Positions 1 through 9,139 of a stretch of 64,000 nucleotides of DNA are shown one piece after another (position 1 is the stretch's first letter; each line of letters starts with the position of its first letter). Origin of the DNA: G963662605 sp963667005 (GTDB lineage Bacteria; Bacteroidota; Ignavibacteria; Ignavibacteriales; Ignavibacteriaceae); assembly GCA_963667005.1 (NCBI GenBank), contig OY762937.1, forward strand, positions 1,116,001 to 1,180,000, written 5' to 3'. The notes below the pieces were generated by a model. It saw only the letters and a program-made list of their open reading frames with translations, did not search any database and was not told the origin of the DNA. Both the position numbers and the translations under genes were made by a program.

Positions 1-1
1 G

Positions 2-487
2 ATGCTTTTACAGATGCCGATATTTATCGCGCTGTGGGGCATGCTGCAAAGTGCAGTTGAGCTGCGCCAGCAGCCGTTCATCTGGTGGATAACTGATCTT
101 GCGCGTCCGGACATTATTGCACATCTTCCGTTCAAGTTGCCGATATTCGGTATTGATCAAATCAGTCTGCTTGCTCTCCTGATGGGCGTCACTACATTTT
201 TACAGCAAAAAATGTCCGTTACCGATCCGCAGCAAAAGGCAATGGTGTATATCATGCCGGTATTCCTAACGATTTTGTTTATGAACTTTCCTTCGGGATT
301 GAACCTGTATTACTTCTGTTTTAACCTGCTTTCTATTGCACAGCAGTATTACATTACCCATACAACTAAGGGTATGGAGCTTGTTCCTGTTCCGCAGAAT
401 AAAAAGAAGCCGGGCTTTATGTCTAAAATGATGGAAGCGGCTGAGGACAAAGCCAAGCAGCAGCAAGCATCGAAGAAAAAGAAATAG
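2..487 (+). CDS. yidC: Membrane protein insertase YidC, C-terminal part (5' end outside window)
   Basis: C-terminal 161 residues of the YidC/Oxa1/Alb3 insertase, which places and folds inner-membrane proteins alone or with SecYEG. The fragment begins inside the conserved core (LLQMPIFIALWGML), continues through hydrophobic helices near residues 50-65 and 80-108 with an NLYYF stretch, and ends in a Lys-rich basic tail (KKKK) of the type that touches the ribosome. The first codon is a Met, but it is an internal residue of the family, so the gene is truncated by the window edge. It leads a + strand run and is followed after 14 bp by the patatin-like gene. Confidence 0.93.
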   Translation: MLLQMPIFIALWGMLQSAVELRQQPFIWWITDLARPDIIAHLPFKLPIFGIDQISLLALLMGVTTFLQQKMSVTDPQQKAMVYIMPVFLTILFMNFPSGLNLYYFCFNLLSIAQQYYITHTTKGMELVPVPQNKKKPGFMSKMMEAAEDKAKQQQASKKKK

Positions 488-501
488 TTTTTACAAACGG
501 C

Positions 502-3231
502 ATGAGAGAGATGAGCCGTACACGAATAATTTTTTCTTTAATTGTTATTCTTTTTTGTGCTCAGGCATTTGCACAACAGGGAACAATAATATTAAAACCG
601 GAATATGTTGTTAGAAAACTTCCTTTCGGTTTAGAGAAGCGGCGGCCCGCGCAAATGCCCACAGTGGGTCTTGCCTTGAGCGGCGGCGGTGCACGAAGCA
701 TTTCGCACATCGGTGTTCTTAAAGCTCTTGCCCAAAACCACGTTCCTGTTGATCTCATCGTCGGGACAAGCATGGGAAGTATCGTCGGGGGATTGTATGC
801 ATCGGGATACAGCCTTTCCGATCTCGATTCCATCGTTCACGTTACCAACTGGAATTCAATGCTTTCCACCAGCAATAAGATTGACCGGCGGGAATTGTTT
901 TTGGATCAAAAGGTGACCGAGGACAAATCCGTTTTTGCACTCCGGCTGAATAAATTAAAGCCTATCATTCCGACTTCATTCAACGACGGACAAAAGTTTA
1001 CCAATTATCTTAATGTGCTCACGTTTCAGGCGCCATTCCGGCAGAGCAAAAATTTTAATGATCTCGAAATACCTTTCCGTGCAGTATGTACAAATCTCGT
1101 TACCGGCGATCCGGTTATTCTGAAACGCGGTTCGCTCGCGCAGGCTTTGCGTGCAAGTTCAAGCGTATCGTTTTTACTTGCGCCGGTACGCGTTGATTCT
1201 TTGCTGCTCGTTGATGGCGGCCTTGTCGCTAACATTCCGGTTAAGATAGCTCGCAGTGAAGGTGCCGACTTTATCATCGCGGTTAATACGACAAGCTCTC
1301 TACATCCCGCTGAAGAAATGCAATATCCGCTCGCGGTTGCAGATCAGGTGCTGAGTATACCGATGAAGCTGCTCAATGAAGATCAGTTGAAGTATGCTGA
1401 TTTTTCTATCTCTCCCGATCTCAGAGAAAAAATGTCAACTGATTTTACCGGGCTTGATACTTTGATTCGTATCGGCTATGATGCCGCTTTGCCATACTGC
1501 AAAGAATTGACTGCGAAAATTGATTCTGTATATCAGGCGCGCTTGCAAAAGAATTCGTTCGTTATCCGACACCCGCATGTTGCCGTTGTGCCGGGAGAAT
1601 TGCGTGATAGTTTAAGCAAGTTATGTAAGAGTGATTCAATAAAAAGTTCAGTAATTCTCGACTGGTTGTATAAAGTAAACCGGCACGATGATTACGAGGA
1701 AATCTTTGCGAGAATTGTTCCTGACGGCGACACGACGGACATTGAAATTTCAACTAAACCGCGCCGGAGAATAGCCGATGTGCGAATTGTCGGAGCGGAA
1801 AAGATTTCTGAGGATTCAATCCGTTATGTCGCGGAGAAACTGATTGGTGAAAGATTTTCTTCCGAAATGGTGCTTGCTGCAAGCAAACAGATATTGGATT
1901 TGTATAGACACAAGGGATACTCGCTTGCAGAAATTGATTCGCTGAAATTTGATCCGGCTACGGGCAAGATATCAATTCATCTTAATGAGGGTCTGATTTC
2001 GAAAATTACCATGCGCGGGAACAAAAAGACCGACATCGGTATTGTCAGAAGAGAAATGCCGATATATGAAGGGGATGTTTTCGTAAGTAATAAATTGCAG
2101 CAAGGTCTTGCCAATTTACGGAACACTAATTTATTTGAAAGTCTCATCGTTTCGATTGAGAGAACTCCCGACGGCAATATCATGGTGCTTGATGTTGAGG
2201 AAAAAAGCTCCGATATAGCACGCCTTGGTTTTAAGCTTGCAACGGAAAACACACCACAAGTTTATGTTGACATCAGAAATGAGAACATATTGTCAAGTGG
2301 AAGCGAACTTGGACTTATGATGTTTATGAGCCAGCGCGGTCGCTCATTTACGCTGGAGCACAAAGCAAACCGGATGTTCAATACGTATTTTACGTACAAC
2401 GTAAAAGCATTTTATCGCTTTGATGATATTTTCACCTACACGGATAAAGCAGGTACTTCGACAAAATATTTTGAACGGGAAGAAAACGGGTTGTACCGGC
2501 AAATTGAGTACGGCTCATCGGTCGCTTTCGGTTATCAGGCTCTGAAACTCGGCACGCTCATTTTTCGCGGTACGTTGGAGTATGACCGGATAAAGTATAT
2601 CCATAAAAATCTTGATACCACCAATAACCTGGAGGGTATAAACCGCATTGTCAATTTGAGTGCTGCATTAAAAATAGATACGCAGGATAAGTATCCATAT
2701 CCAACCAAAGGATTAAAATTGAATGCTTACTATGAGGTTGCGGCCTCGGCATTCGGCAGCAAAATCGGTTACACGAACATCGGCGGTGATTATCAATTCA
2801 ATGTAACATTTTCAGACAGGCATACGGTCGGCACCGGGTTCAAAGTCGGAGTTGCGGATAAGACGCTTCCGATTACACAGCAGTATTCACTTGGCGGACA
2901 AAATTCATTCTTCGGTATGCGCGAGAATGAATTTCGCGGCAGGCAGATATTTACTGGCTGTCTTGATTACCGCTATTTTCTTCCTTTTAAAATCTTTTTT
3001 GATACGTACTTCCAGATACGTTATGACATCGGTTCTACCTGGGCCGTGCCCGATCAGATTCGCTTCGCGGATTTGCGGCATGGCGTAGGAGCTACTCTAT
3101 CATTTGATACCCCTATCGGTCCGGCTGATTTTTCTGTCGGTAGAAGTTTTCTATTCGTCCGCAATCTACCGAATGATCCGGTTAAACTCGGCCCGACTTT
3201 CTTTTACTTCTCTATAGGCTACTATTATTGA
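502..3231 (+). CDS. Patatin-like phospholipase fused to POTRA and BamA-type beta-barrel
   Basis: Predicted outer-membrane lipid hydrolase of the RssA/PlpD type. A signal peptide (about residues 1-24, ending AFAQ) is followed by a patatin domain with the oxyanion loop GGGAR (61-65), nucleophile motif GTSMG (Ser90) and the DGG aspartate near residue 238. POTRA-like segments start near 420 (RIADVRIVGAEKISEDSI). A surface-antigen/BamA barrel fills about 575-909 and ends in aromatic residues (FSIGYYY), as outer-membrane barrels do. The family cleaves phospholipid and carries its own barrel. A second Met at codon 4 (511) is an alternative start; neither has a strong ribosome binding site. The stop codon overlaps the next start (TGATG), so translation is probably coupled. 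Confidence 0.9.
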   Translation: MREMSRTRIIFSLIVILFCAQAFAQQGTIILKPEYVVRKLPFGLEKRRPAQMPTVGLALSGGGARSISHIGVLKALAQNHVPVDLIVGTSMGSIVGGLYASGYSLSDLDSIVHVTNWNSMLSTSNKIDRRELFLDQKVTEDKSVFALRLNKLKPIIPTSFNDGQKFTNYLNVLTFQAPFRQSKNFNDLEIPFRAVCTNLVTGDPVILKRGSLAQALRASSSVSFLLAPVRVDSLLLVDGGLVANIPVKIARSEGADFIIAVNTTSSLHPAEEMQYPLAVADQVLSIPMKLLNEDQLKYADFSISPDLREKMSTDFTGLDTLIRIGYDAALPYCKELTAKIDSVYQARLQKNSFVIRHPHVAVVPGELRDSLSKLCKSDSIKSSVILDWLYKVNRHDDYEEIFARIVPDGDTTDIEISTKPRRRIADVRIVGAEKISEDSIRYVAEKLIGERFSSEMVLAASKQILDLYRHKGYSLAEIDSLKFDPATGKISIHLNEGLISKITMRGNKKTDIGIVRREMPIYEGDVFVSNKLQQGLANLRNTNLFESLIVSIERTPDGNIMVLDVEEKSSDIARLGFKLATENTPQVYVDIRNENILSSGSELGLMMFMSQRGRSFTLEHKANRMFNTYFTYNVKAFYRFDDIFTYTDKAGTSTKYFEREENGLYRQIEYGSSVAFGYQALKLGTLIFRGTLEYDRIKYIHKNLDTTNNLEGINRIVNLSAALKIDTQDKYPYPTKGLKLNAYYEVAASAFGSKIGYTNIGGDYQFNVTFSDRHTVGTGFKVGVADKTLPITQQYSLGGQNSFFGMRENEFRGRQIFTGCLDYRYFLPFKIFFDTYFQIRYDIGSTWAVPDQIRFADLRHGVGATLSFDTPIGPADFSVGRSFLFVRNLPNDPVKLGPTFFYFSIGYYY

Positions 3232-4232
3232 TGGAAGCGCTTCCAAGAATCACAGTACTGCTTCCTGTATATAACGGCGAAAAATATCTCCGCACCGCCA
3301 TTCAAAGTATTTTAGCCCAAACACACAAAGATTTTGAACTGTTTATTGTTGACGACGGCTCGACTGACGCAACAAAAAAAGTTGTTGACGAATTCTCCGA
3401 TCAACGTATGCGATATGAATATATAGAACATGCTGGACTTTCATCCGCAATCAACTACGGATTGAAACATGCCTCATGTGATATTGTCGCGCGCATGGAT
3501 GCAGATGATATATCCCTTCCGCGGCGTTTAGAGACACAGCTCAAAGTATATATACTTCAGCCGGAAAACACCATTATGTCCTGCCGCTATGTCTTATTTG
3601 ATAACAAGGGGATACACGGTGTTGTTAACGGCCCGCTTGAGCATGAATCTATTGTCAAAAGATTGATTTTGCATAACGAGTTAACACACTCAGGCATCAT
3701 GTTTAACCGTAATTTCATTCTTGAACAAGGCGGCTATCCGCTTGTTCCTTTTGAAGATTTTGTTTTGTGGCTGCAATTACGGAATAAAGCACATTTTATG
3801 ATCGTTCCTGAAATCCTAACCTGCGCCCGCGTTGATTATTCTTCACTTGCCAGAAAAAATATTTCGATTCAAAACAAGCTGGTGTATGAAGTGCATAAGT
3901 CTATTTATGAAGCGGAATCCTTTCCTGAAGAATTCTGTTTATCTTCAAAAGCGGAAATAAATACTATGCGTGGATGGCGCGAATATTTTTATGGCAATAA
4001 ATCTTCGGCAAGAATGTACTGGACGAATAATGCCGCGGGATTATTGAACAGTCCAAGACTGTTGCTGGCGTTTGTGGCAACCTATTTGCCGGAGCAGCTA
4101 TTTATTCGGTTTAAAGAATCGCGTCTTAAATTCAAACTGAAATATTATTTCGGATATTCGCACGAGATCAGTGCGGTTGATGCAATTATACAAAATGCAC
4201 TGAACAAGGAAGAGCGTTATGGCAGAGAATAG
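3231..4232 (+). CDS. Glycosyltransferase family 2
   Basis: A GT-A fold glycosyltransferase, probably working at the cytoplasmic face on a surface polysaccharide or lipid acceptor. The N-terminus shows the GT2 pattern ITVLLPVYNGEKYLRTAIQS, then FIVDDGSTD (UDP-sugar binding) and ARMDADD, the DXD-like metal site. The C-terminal third is hydrophobic and basic without clear membrane spans. A frame-compatible TTG lies three bases upstream, but the ATG at 3231 overlaps the preceding stop as TGATG and is preferred. The last 14 bases overlap the nitrilase gene. Donor and acceptor cannot be read from the sequence. Confidence 0.88.
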   Translation: MEALPRITVLLPVYNGEKYLRTAIQSILAQTHKDFELFIVDDGSTDATKKVVDEFSDQRMRYEYIEHAGLSSAINYGLKHASCDIVARMDADDISLPRRLETQLKVYILQPENTIMSCRYVLFDNKGIHGVVNGPLEHESIVKRLILHNELTHSGIMFNRNFILEQGGYPLVPFEDFVLWLQLRNKAHFMIVPEILTCARVDYSSLARKNISIQNKLVYEVHKSIYEAESFPEEFCLSSKAEINTMRGWREYFYGNKSSARMYWTNNAAGLLNSPRLLLAFVATYLPEQLFIRFKESRLKFKLKYYFGYSHEISAVDAIIQNALNKEERYGRE

Positions 4233-5001
4233 CGCAAAACTTACAATTGGTATGGTGCAATATTCCATCGCGTGGGAAGATAAAGAAGCCAATAAAAATA
4301 CGGTTACTCGGCTGCTTGCAGAAAAAAGCGGTAAATGGGATATTCTGGTTTTCCCGGAATTATCGCTTACGGCATATAGCATGCGAGCGGAAAAATTAGC
4401 CGAAGAACTACATGGTCCGACGTTTGAGTTTTTTGCGGGACTTGCTGCTCAATATCATTCCGATATTGCTTACGGTGTCGTATTACAAGAAGACGGAAAA
4501 TTTTATAATGCCTTAGTATATCTTACGAACACGGGAGAATGTGCGGCGGTCTACAAAAAAGTTCATCCGTTTTCGTATGCGAAAGAAAACCTCGCGTATG
4601 CCGGAGGGGATAGTCCTGTTGCGTTTGAACGGAGCGGCATCACTATCGGGCTTTCGATCTGCTATGACATCCGCTTTCCGGAATTGTTCCGGCATTATGG
4701 AAAGAAGAGAGCTGAGTTAATTATCAACGCGGCAAACTGGCCGGTTGACAGAAAACATCATTGGCAGACATTAACAACCGCACGTGCAATTGAAAATCAA
4801 ACTTATATGGTAGCAGTGAATAGAAGCGGGGCTGACCCTAAAATGGAGTATTGCGGTGCGAGCCGGATCATCAGTCCGTTAGGTGATGTGTTAGTTGAGG
4901 GCGCCAATGATGAGAATGTGTATTCTGTTGTAATTGATTTAGAAGTACTGAAAGAAGTAAGAGGTCGGTATCCGTTTCTGAATGATATGAAGCTTATGTA
5001 G
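4219..5001 (+). CDS. Carbon-nitrogen hydrolase (nitrilase superfamily, omega-amidase-like)
   Basis: A 260-residue nitrilase-fold amidase with the full catalytic triad: Glu in VFPELSLTAYS, Lys in YKKVHPFSYAKE and Cys in GLSICYDIRFPEL. Size and motifs match the Nit2/YafV omega-amidase branch, which hydrolyses alpha-ketoglutaramate-type amides; the exact substrate is inferred. It overlaps the upstream GT2 gene by 14 bp, so it is likely the last gene of the yidC-side operon. Its 3' end overlaps the convergent ispE gene by 8 bp (4994-5001), with no separate terminator between them. Confidence 0.87.
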   Translation: MAENSAKLTIGMVQYSIAWEDKEANKNTVTRLLAEKSGKWDILVFPELSLTAYSMRAEKLAEELHGPTFEFFAGLAAQYHSDIAYGVVLQEDGKFYNALVYLTNTGECAAVYKKVHPFSYAKENLAYAGGDSPVAFERSGITIGLSICYDIRFPELFRHYGKKRAELIINAANWPVDRKHHWQTLTTARAIENQTYMVAVNRSGADPKMEYCGASRIISPLGDVLVEGANDENVYSVVIDLEVLKEVRGRYPFLNDMKLM

Positions 5002-5854
5002 TTTTCTGTTCTTCTTTTTCAAACTCTTCCAGATACGTAAAATATTTCCCCCGGTAATGCTCACGCGCATATTGTGCCTGTTCGAAATCATCAAACAGTC
5101 CGAACACCGAAGATCCGCTGCCGCTCATAAGTGCAAACGATGCCCCAAAACGCAGCAGTGTATTTTTTATATCGCCAATTTCCGGATACTTTGCAAACAC
5201 TGATTCCTCAAAATCATTCACCATACCGGGCAGTAAATCAGGAATTCGTTCGGGATGCTCTGCTGCTTCGTTCCAGATGTAGGTATTGGAAAAATTCTGA
5301 TTCAGGCTTTCGTATGCCCATTTGGTGGATACGTGGATGCCCGGATTAATAAGAAGAATGTGCTTGCCAAGTTCAAAGTCAAAATGAGTAAGTTTCTCTC
5401 CGCGTCCTGTTGCGTAAGCAGGTGTGATTTTGAAAAAATAAGGCACATCAGAACCAAGCTTAAGAGCGGCTCTTTCGAGCTCAGGTTTTGGTATGTTTAA
5501 TGTGAATAGCTCGTTCAGTGAAAGCAGCGTAGCTGCAGCATTGGAGCTGCCTCCGCCGAGTCCCGCACCGATGGGTATCTTTTTCTCAAGATCAATGGAA
5601 ACATGCAGTTTTCTGCCGGAAAGTCTCTCAAGCGTCCTGACACTTTTCACAATCAAATTGTTTTCGTATTCTTCCTGTAAAAACGTATCCCGTGTAGTAA
5701 ATATAAACGGCATGTCTTTGTCAAAAGTTATGATGTCGCAAAGACGGAGAGGATAAAAAATCGTTTCAATGTCATGAAATCCATCTGCGCGCTTGTTAAC
5801 AACACGCAAACCAAGATTAATTTTACAGCACGATTTGATAATAACGCGTTTCAT
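4994..5854 (-). CDS. ispE: 4-diphosphocytidyl-2-C-methyl-D-erythritol kinase
   Basis: GHMP-family kinase of the MEP isoprenoid pathway that phosphorylates CDP-methylerythritol. The glycine-rich ATP loop PIGAGLGGGSSNAAATL and the LGSDVPYF motif with the catalytic Asp are clear, as is a C-terminal MSGSGSSVFGLF segment. Its 286 residues are normal for IspE. It sits 6 bp downstream of three GT9 genes and is probably the last gene of that operon. The 3' end collides with the nitrilase gene on the other strand. Confidence 0.95.
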   Translation of the reverse strand: MKRVIIKSCCKINLGLRVVNKRADGFHDIETIFYPLRLCDIITFDKDMPFIFTTRDTFLQEEYENNLIVKSVRTLERLSGRKLHVSIDLEKKIPIGAGLGGGSSNAAATLLSLNELFTLNIPKPELERAALKLGSDVPYFFKITPAYATGRGEKLTHFDFELGKHILLINPGIHVSTKWAYESLNQNFSNTYIWNEAAEHPERIPDLLPGMVNDFEESVFAKYPEIGDIKNTLLRFGASFALMSGSGSSVFGLFDDFEQAQYAREHYRGKYFTYLEEFEKEEQKTT

Positions 5855-5860
5855 TCGTGC

Positions 5861-6982
5861 TTACTTTTTGCCTTCAAAATAAGAAACAGCCGCTTGTTCT
5901 ATTTTTTTAAGGTCTATCATCTGGATACATTCAAGATTTTTCGGACATACTTTTTTCCAGCAAGGAGCACATTCCAGTCCTTCAGGAAAAAGTTTTATGC
6001 CCCGGTCATACAAATCAATCTCCGTCCAGCAGCTCATGCCGAACCATGCGATAACGAATTTCTTGAGTGCTATGGACATGTGCATGCCGAAGGAGTCGCC
6101 GCTGATAATCACGTCGGCAATATCCATGTAGCAGGCTCCCTGGCGGATGCCTTTGTCGGCGGGAGTATTTATAATCCTGCCGTTAAAATATTCGGTAATT
6201 TCAGCGTTGCGTTCGATATCTTCGCGTCCACCGAATAGCGCAATTTTAAACGTTTTGTATTTAAGCAGGTTCTCTATAATCGCAATGTGCTGGTCAACCG
6301 TCATCTTTTTGTTAGGGAAGAGCAGAGAGCAGCCCGTGTTAAATCCGATTACCTTATCACTGTCCTTTACGTTGACTAACTTTTTATAATCTGCAATGAA
6401 CTGCTTTTCCTGTTCAGTAAATTCAAAAACATAATCATCGCGCTGATAGTCAACTTCAAAAGTCTCGGCGAGATATTCCTGTCCTAATTTTTGATTTACC
6501 TTAAACTTTAGATGATCATCCATTCCGAGGCGGTAATTGTAATGAGCTCCCTCGTTGTACGGAATGACCTTTCCGTCGGCATTCAGTCCGAAGCCGCATT
6601 TCTTTTTACCGTTCACCATATTGGCGAGTGCACAGGAGCGCTGCGATTTGTCGCTTGACAGAACAACATCAAAATCCATCTGTTGTAAAATTGAGATAGA
6701 TTCGAAATTGTATGGGAAAATCTGTTCCAGGTATGGATTATTTTGAAGCAGCGGAACAGCTGAAGGTAGAGTCACCCAGTATATGCTTGATACAGGGTAT
6801 TTTCTTTTCAGCGCCGGAAGCTGCGCGGTTGTCATTATCACATCTCCCAGGGCATCCAGATTAATGATAAGAACTTTCGTTCCGATCGGGTTTGCTTTTT
6901 TACATCCCTGTGACCAACAGTCATGGTCGGGGAAGCAGGGTTTGTAGCCGTTAAAATTTTTGCATGATGGTATTTGAGGCAT
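5861..6982 (-). CDS. Glycosyltransferase family 9 (heptosyltransferase type), Cys-rich ends
   Basis: A GT9 (ADP-heptose:LPS heptosyltransferase-like) enzyme, third in a tandem of three. The N-terminal nucleotide-sugar fold begins VLIINLDALGDVIMTTAQLP and the C-terminal domain has a GDSFGMHMSIALKKFVIAWFG stretch in the donor-binding place. Unlike its two neighbours it has a Cys-rich leader (Cys at about 7, 16, 22, 27) and, like the 8043-9077 gene, a C-terminal Cys cluster (CAPCWKKVCPKNLEC) that could bind metal. The start codon overlaps the upstream stop by one base (TAATG). Likely acts on lipopolysaccharide core or a related glycolipid; acceptor unknown. Confidence 0.83.
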   Translation of the reverse strand: MPQIPSCKNFNGYKPCFPDHDCWSQGCKKANPIGTKVLIINLDALGDVIMTTAQLPALKRKYPVSSIYWVTLPSAVPLLQNNPYLEQIFPYNFESISILQQMDFDVVLSSDKSQRSCALANMVNGKKKCGFGLNADGKVIPYNEGAHYNYRLGMDDHLKFKVNQKLGQEYLAETFEVDYQRDDYVFEFTEQEKQFIADYKKLVNVKDSDKVIGFNTGCSLLFPNKKMTVDQHIAIIENLLKYKTFKIALFGGREDIERNAEITEYFNGRIINTPADKGIRQGACYMDIADVIISGDSFGMHMSIALKKFVIAWFGMSCWTEIDLYDRGIKLFPEGLECAPCWKKVCPKNLECIQMIDLKKIEQAAVSYFEGKK

Positions 6983-8043
6983 TATGACACCAAATATTTT
7001 TCAAGGAAAGGTTTAAACTTAATAATTACATCATTAAAAGACAGGTTTTGAACTGTCGGTTCTTTAGTTACAACACAGTCGAAATCGCATCCGTATGGAT
7101 ACCAAATCATATCCTCGGTGTTATACTTTACATAAATTCCGAATACGGGGACTTTATAAATTGCTGCCAGATGCACCGTTGCAGTATCGGGAGAGAATAA
7201 CATGTCGATTTTTGACATGATGGCGGCAAATTCATCAAACGACGGAGTATAATAAATTTTATCACGGTCGCTGTAAATTCTGAAGGCGTGTTTTAAATCG
7301 CGCGTCGTAGAAAGTACAACAATGTTAATGTCGTATTGTTGCAGGAAATTCACGAGCTGCTGAAATTTATGTATTCCCCAGAAACGTGCTTCACTGCCCG
7401 CCGAGATGTTAATACCCAGAGTAAACTTCTTTGCCGTGAACCGCTTCTGCATAAATTCTTCGGCTTTTTCCAGCGATGCGGATTCGGGCGAGTAGTGTAT
7501 CCCCGCAGTACTTCTATCCGGAGTAATACCAAAAAGTTTTAACAGTTCAAGATTTCTCTCTATGACATGAGTGGAGGAGCTGTCTAGCTTTGGTGTCGTG
7601 GCCGTAAATATCCGGGAGTTTTCTTTTTCAAGTCCGAATTTATACGGGGCGTATAGTTTTGCAATAATCAGTGAAGTAGTTGTGGATACATCGTCATGCA
7701 AGTCCACAATAACTTTATATTGTTCTTTCCGGAGCATCTTGAATAACGTTTTATAGTCTTCCAGATTTTTCCTGACAACGTATATATTGTTGACGGCAGG
7801 AATTCTTTTGAATACAAAATAGTTTTTTGAGTCGGCGAGAACATGTATTTGGGCTGCCGTGTGTTTTCGAAGCTGTTCAATAAATGCCGAAGTGACCAAA
7901 GCATCGCCGATCCGGTTTAACCGCACGAGCAGAATTTTATCGTCAGCCGTAAGAACAGGAATATCGCTGCTTTTTTTTGCAGAGGAGAACAATAAGAAAA
8001 TCCGCAGAAAGAGATTTTTAAAAAACAGTTCAATTTTTTTCAT
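6982..8043 (-). CDS. Glycosyltransferase family 9 (heptosyltransferase type)
   Basis: Middle member of the GT9 trio. It opens with a basic, hydrophobic stretch (FFKNLFLRIFLLF) that may sit at the membrane, then the GT9 core KILLVRLNRIGDALVTSAF and the C-terminal donor-site region MLFSPDTATVHLAAIYKVP. It lacks the C-terminal four-Cys cluster seen in both neighbours. One-base TAATG overlaps on both sides show tight translational coupling. Predicted to add a sugar, possibly heptose, to a lipid-linked acceptor at the inner membrane; specificity cannot be assigned from sequence alone. Confidence 0.83.
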   Translation of the reverse strand: MKKIELFFKNLFLRIFLLFSSAKKSSDIPVLTADDKILLVRLNRIGDALVTSAFIEQLRKHTAAQIHVLADSKNYFVFKRIPAVNNIYVVRKNLEDYKTLFKMLRKEQYKVIVDLHDDVSTTTSLIIAKLYAPYKFGLEKENSRIFTATTPKLDSSSTHVIERNLELLKLFGITPDRSTAGIHYSPESASLEKAEEFMQKRFTAKKFTLGINISAGSEARFWGIHKFQQLVNFLQQYDINIVVLSTTRDLKHAFRIYSDRDKIYYTPSFDEFAAIMSKIDMLFSPDTATVHLAAIYKVPVFGIYVKYNTEDMIWYPYGCDFDCVVTKEPTVQNLSFNDVIIKFKPFLEKYLVS

Positions 8044-9077
8044 TAAGGTAAAACCAGGTGATTCTTTTCAATAATACGTTCAATTTTTTTCATGATGTCT
8101 TTTACCGGCAATTCGGTGAAACACTCATGTTTTTTCGGGCAGACTAATAGATTACAGCAGATACAGTCAAGATCTTCCAAGCTGATGTATTCGTGCATAC
8201 TGCCGAATGGCCCTTGCAGCTTTGGATTTGTCGGTCCATGCAGGCTGAGCACAGGAACGTGAACCGCGGTTGCAATGTGCATCGGGCCGCTGTCATTTGC
8301 AACAACAAACTTGCATTTTTTCATCAGTGCGGCCATTTCACGAATACTGCTTGGCGGAGCCAGAACAACATCTGTTGAAATTCCGGCGCAAATGTCTTGC
8401 GCGTCTTGTAAGTCCGAAGGACCCCAGACAACGAGTAATTTGCATCTGTACTTTTCAATTAACGCATTACCGATTTCAACAAACTTGGAGACATCGCATT
8501 TTTTAGATTCCCACCCGCCGCTTGGACTTAAAGCAACAACTGGATTGCCATTATGGAAAGTCTCCGCGAAGAATGAGTCGGCAAAAGAACTGTCATCCGG
8601 GCTTATCCCAAAATGAAGAGTTGCGTCTTCAGCGGTAAGGCCGATTTCGCGAAGCAATTCGAGATGTAACTGTGCCGCGTGATGAGTACCCCGGTCAACA
8701 GGGCCTTTTAAATTGTAAGCATATTCTCTGCCACGGTATGGAAAGCCTGCACGATACCGTGCCCCACTGAGGAATGTTACCAGTGCCGTGCGGGGATTCG
8801 AGTACATGTCAATAACCAGATCGTACTGCCGTTTCATGACCCGCCAGATGAGTTTCATCGAATTGAAATGCTCTTTTTTATCAAAAAGAAGGATTTCGTT
8901 GATGGCCGGGATGTATTCCAGGGCGATCTTACTGGGCGGTTCGGTAAGAAAATCTATTGAGGCATTCGGAAAATCCTTCCTCAGATTGTCAAAAACAACC
9001 GTAGAAAGCACAACATCGCCTATGCCTTTAAGCTTAATTAGCAGTATCTTTCGTATATGCTCTTTATTTTTAATCAT
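8043..9077 (-). CDS. Glycosyltransferase family 9 (heptosyltransferase type), operon leader
   Basis: First gene of the GT9-GT9-GT9-ispE operon. Core motifs are KILLIKLKGIGDVVLSTVVF at the N-terminus and VVANDSGPMHIATAVHVPVL in the donor-binding region, close to WaaC/WaaF-type heptosyltransferases. A C-terminal cluster CICCNLLVCPKKHEC gives five closely spaced cysteines, matching the 5861-6982 gene but not the middle one. Transcription starts in the 62-bp gap shared with prmC. Inferred role: lipopolysaccharide inner-core assembly. Confidence 0.85.
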   Translation of the reverse strand: MIKNKEHIRKILLIKLKGIGDVVLSTVVFDNLRKDFPNASIDFLTEPPSKIALEYIPAINEILLFDKKEHFNSMKLIWRVMKRQYDLVIDMYSNPRTALVTFLSGARYRAGFPYRGREYAYNLKGPVDRGTHHAAQLHLELLREIGLTAEDATLHFGISPDDSSFADSFFAETFHNGNPVVALSPSGGWESKKCDVSKFVEIGNALIEKYRCKLLVVWGPSDLQDAQDICAGISTDVVLAPPSSIREMAALMKKCKFVVANDSGPMHIATAVHVPVLSLHGPTNPKLQGPFGSMHEYISLEDLDCICCNLLVCPKKHECFTELPVKDIMKKIERIIEKNHLVLP

Positions 9078-9078
9078 A

Positions 9079-9106
9079 TTTGCAATTTACGATTTTTTTA
9101 TATTTG
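9079..9106 (+). promoter_or_regulatory. Candidate Bacteroidota-type promoter for prmC
   Basis: The 62-bp gap between divergent GT9 and prmC starts contains TTTG at 9079-9082 and TATATTTG at 9099-9106, which fits the TTTG...TAnnTTTG pattern of Bacteroidota sigma factors with a 16-base spacer, slightly short. The region is AT-rich, so a chance match is possible. Confidence 0.3.
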
Positions 9107-9139
9107 AATTTGAACGATTATAAACTTTGAACTGACATA

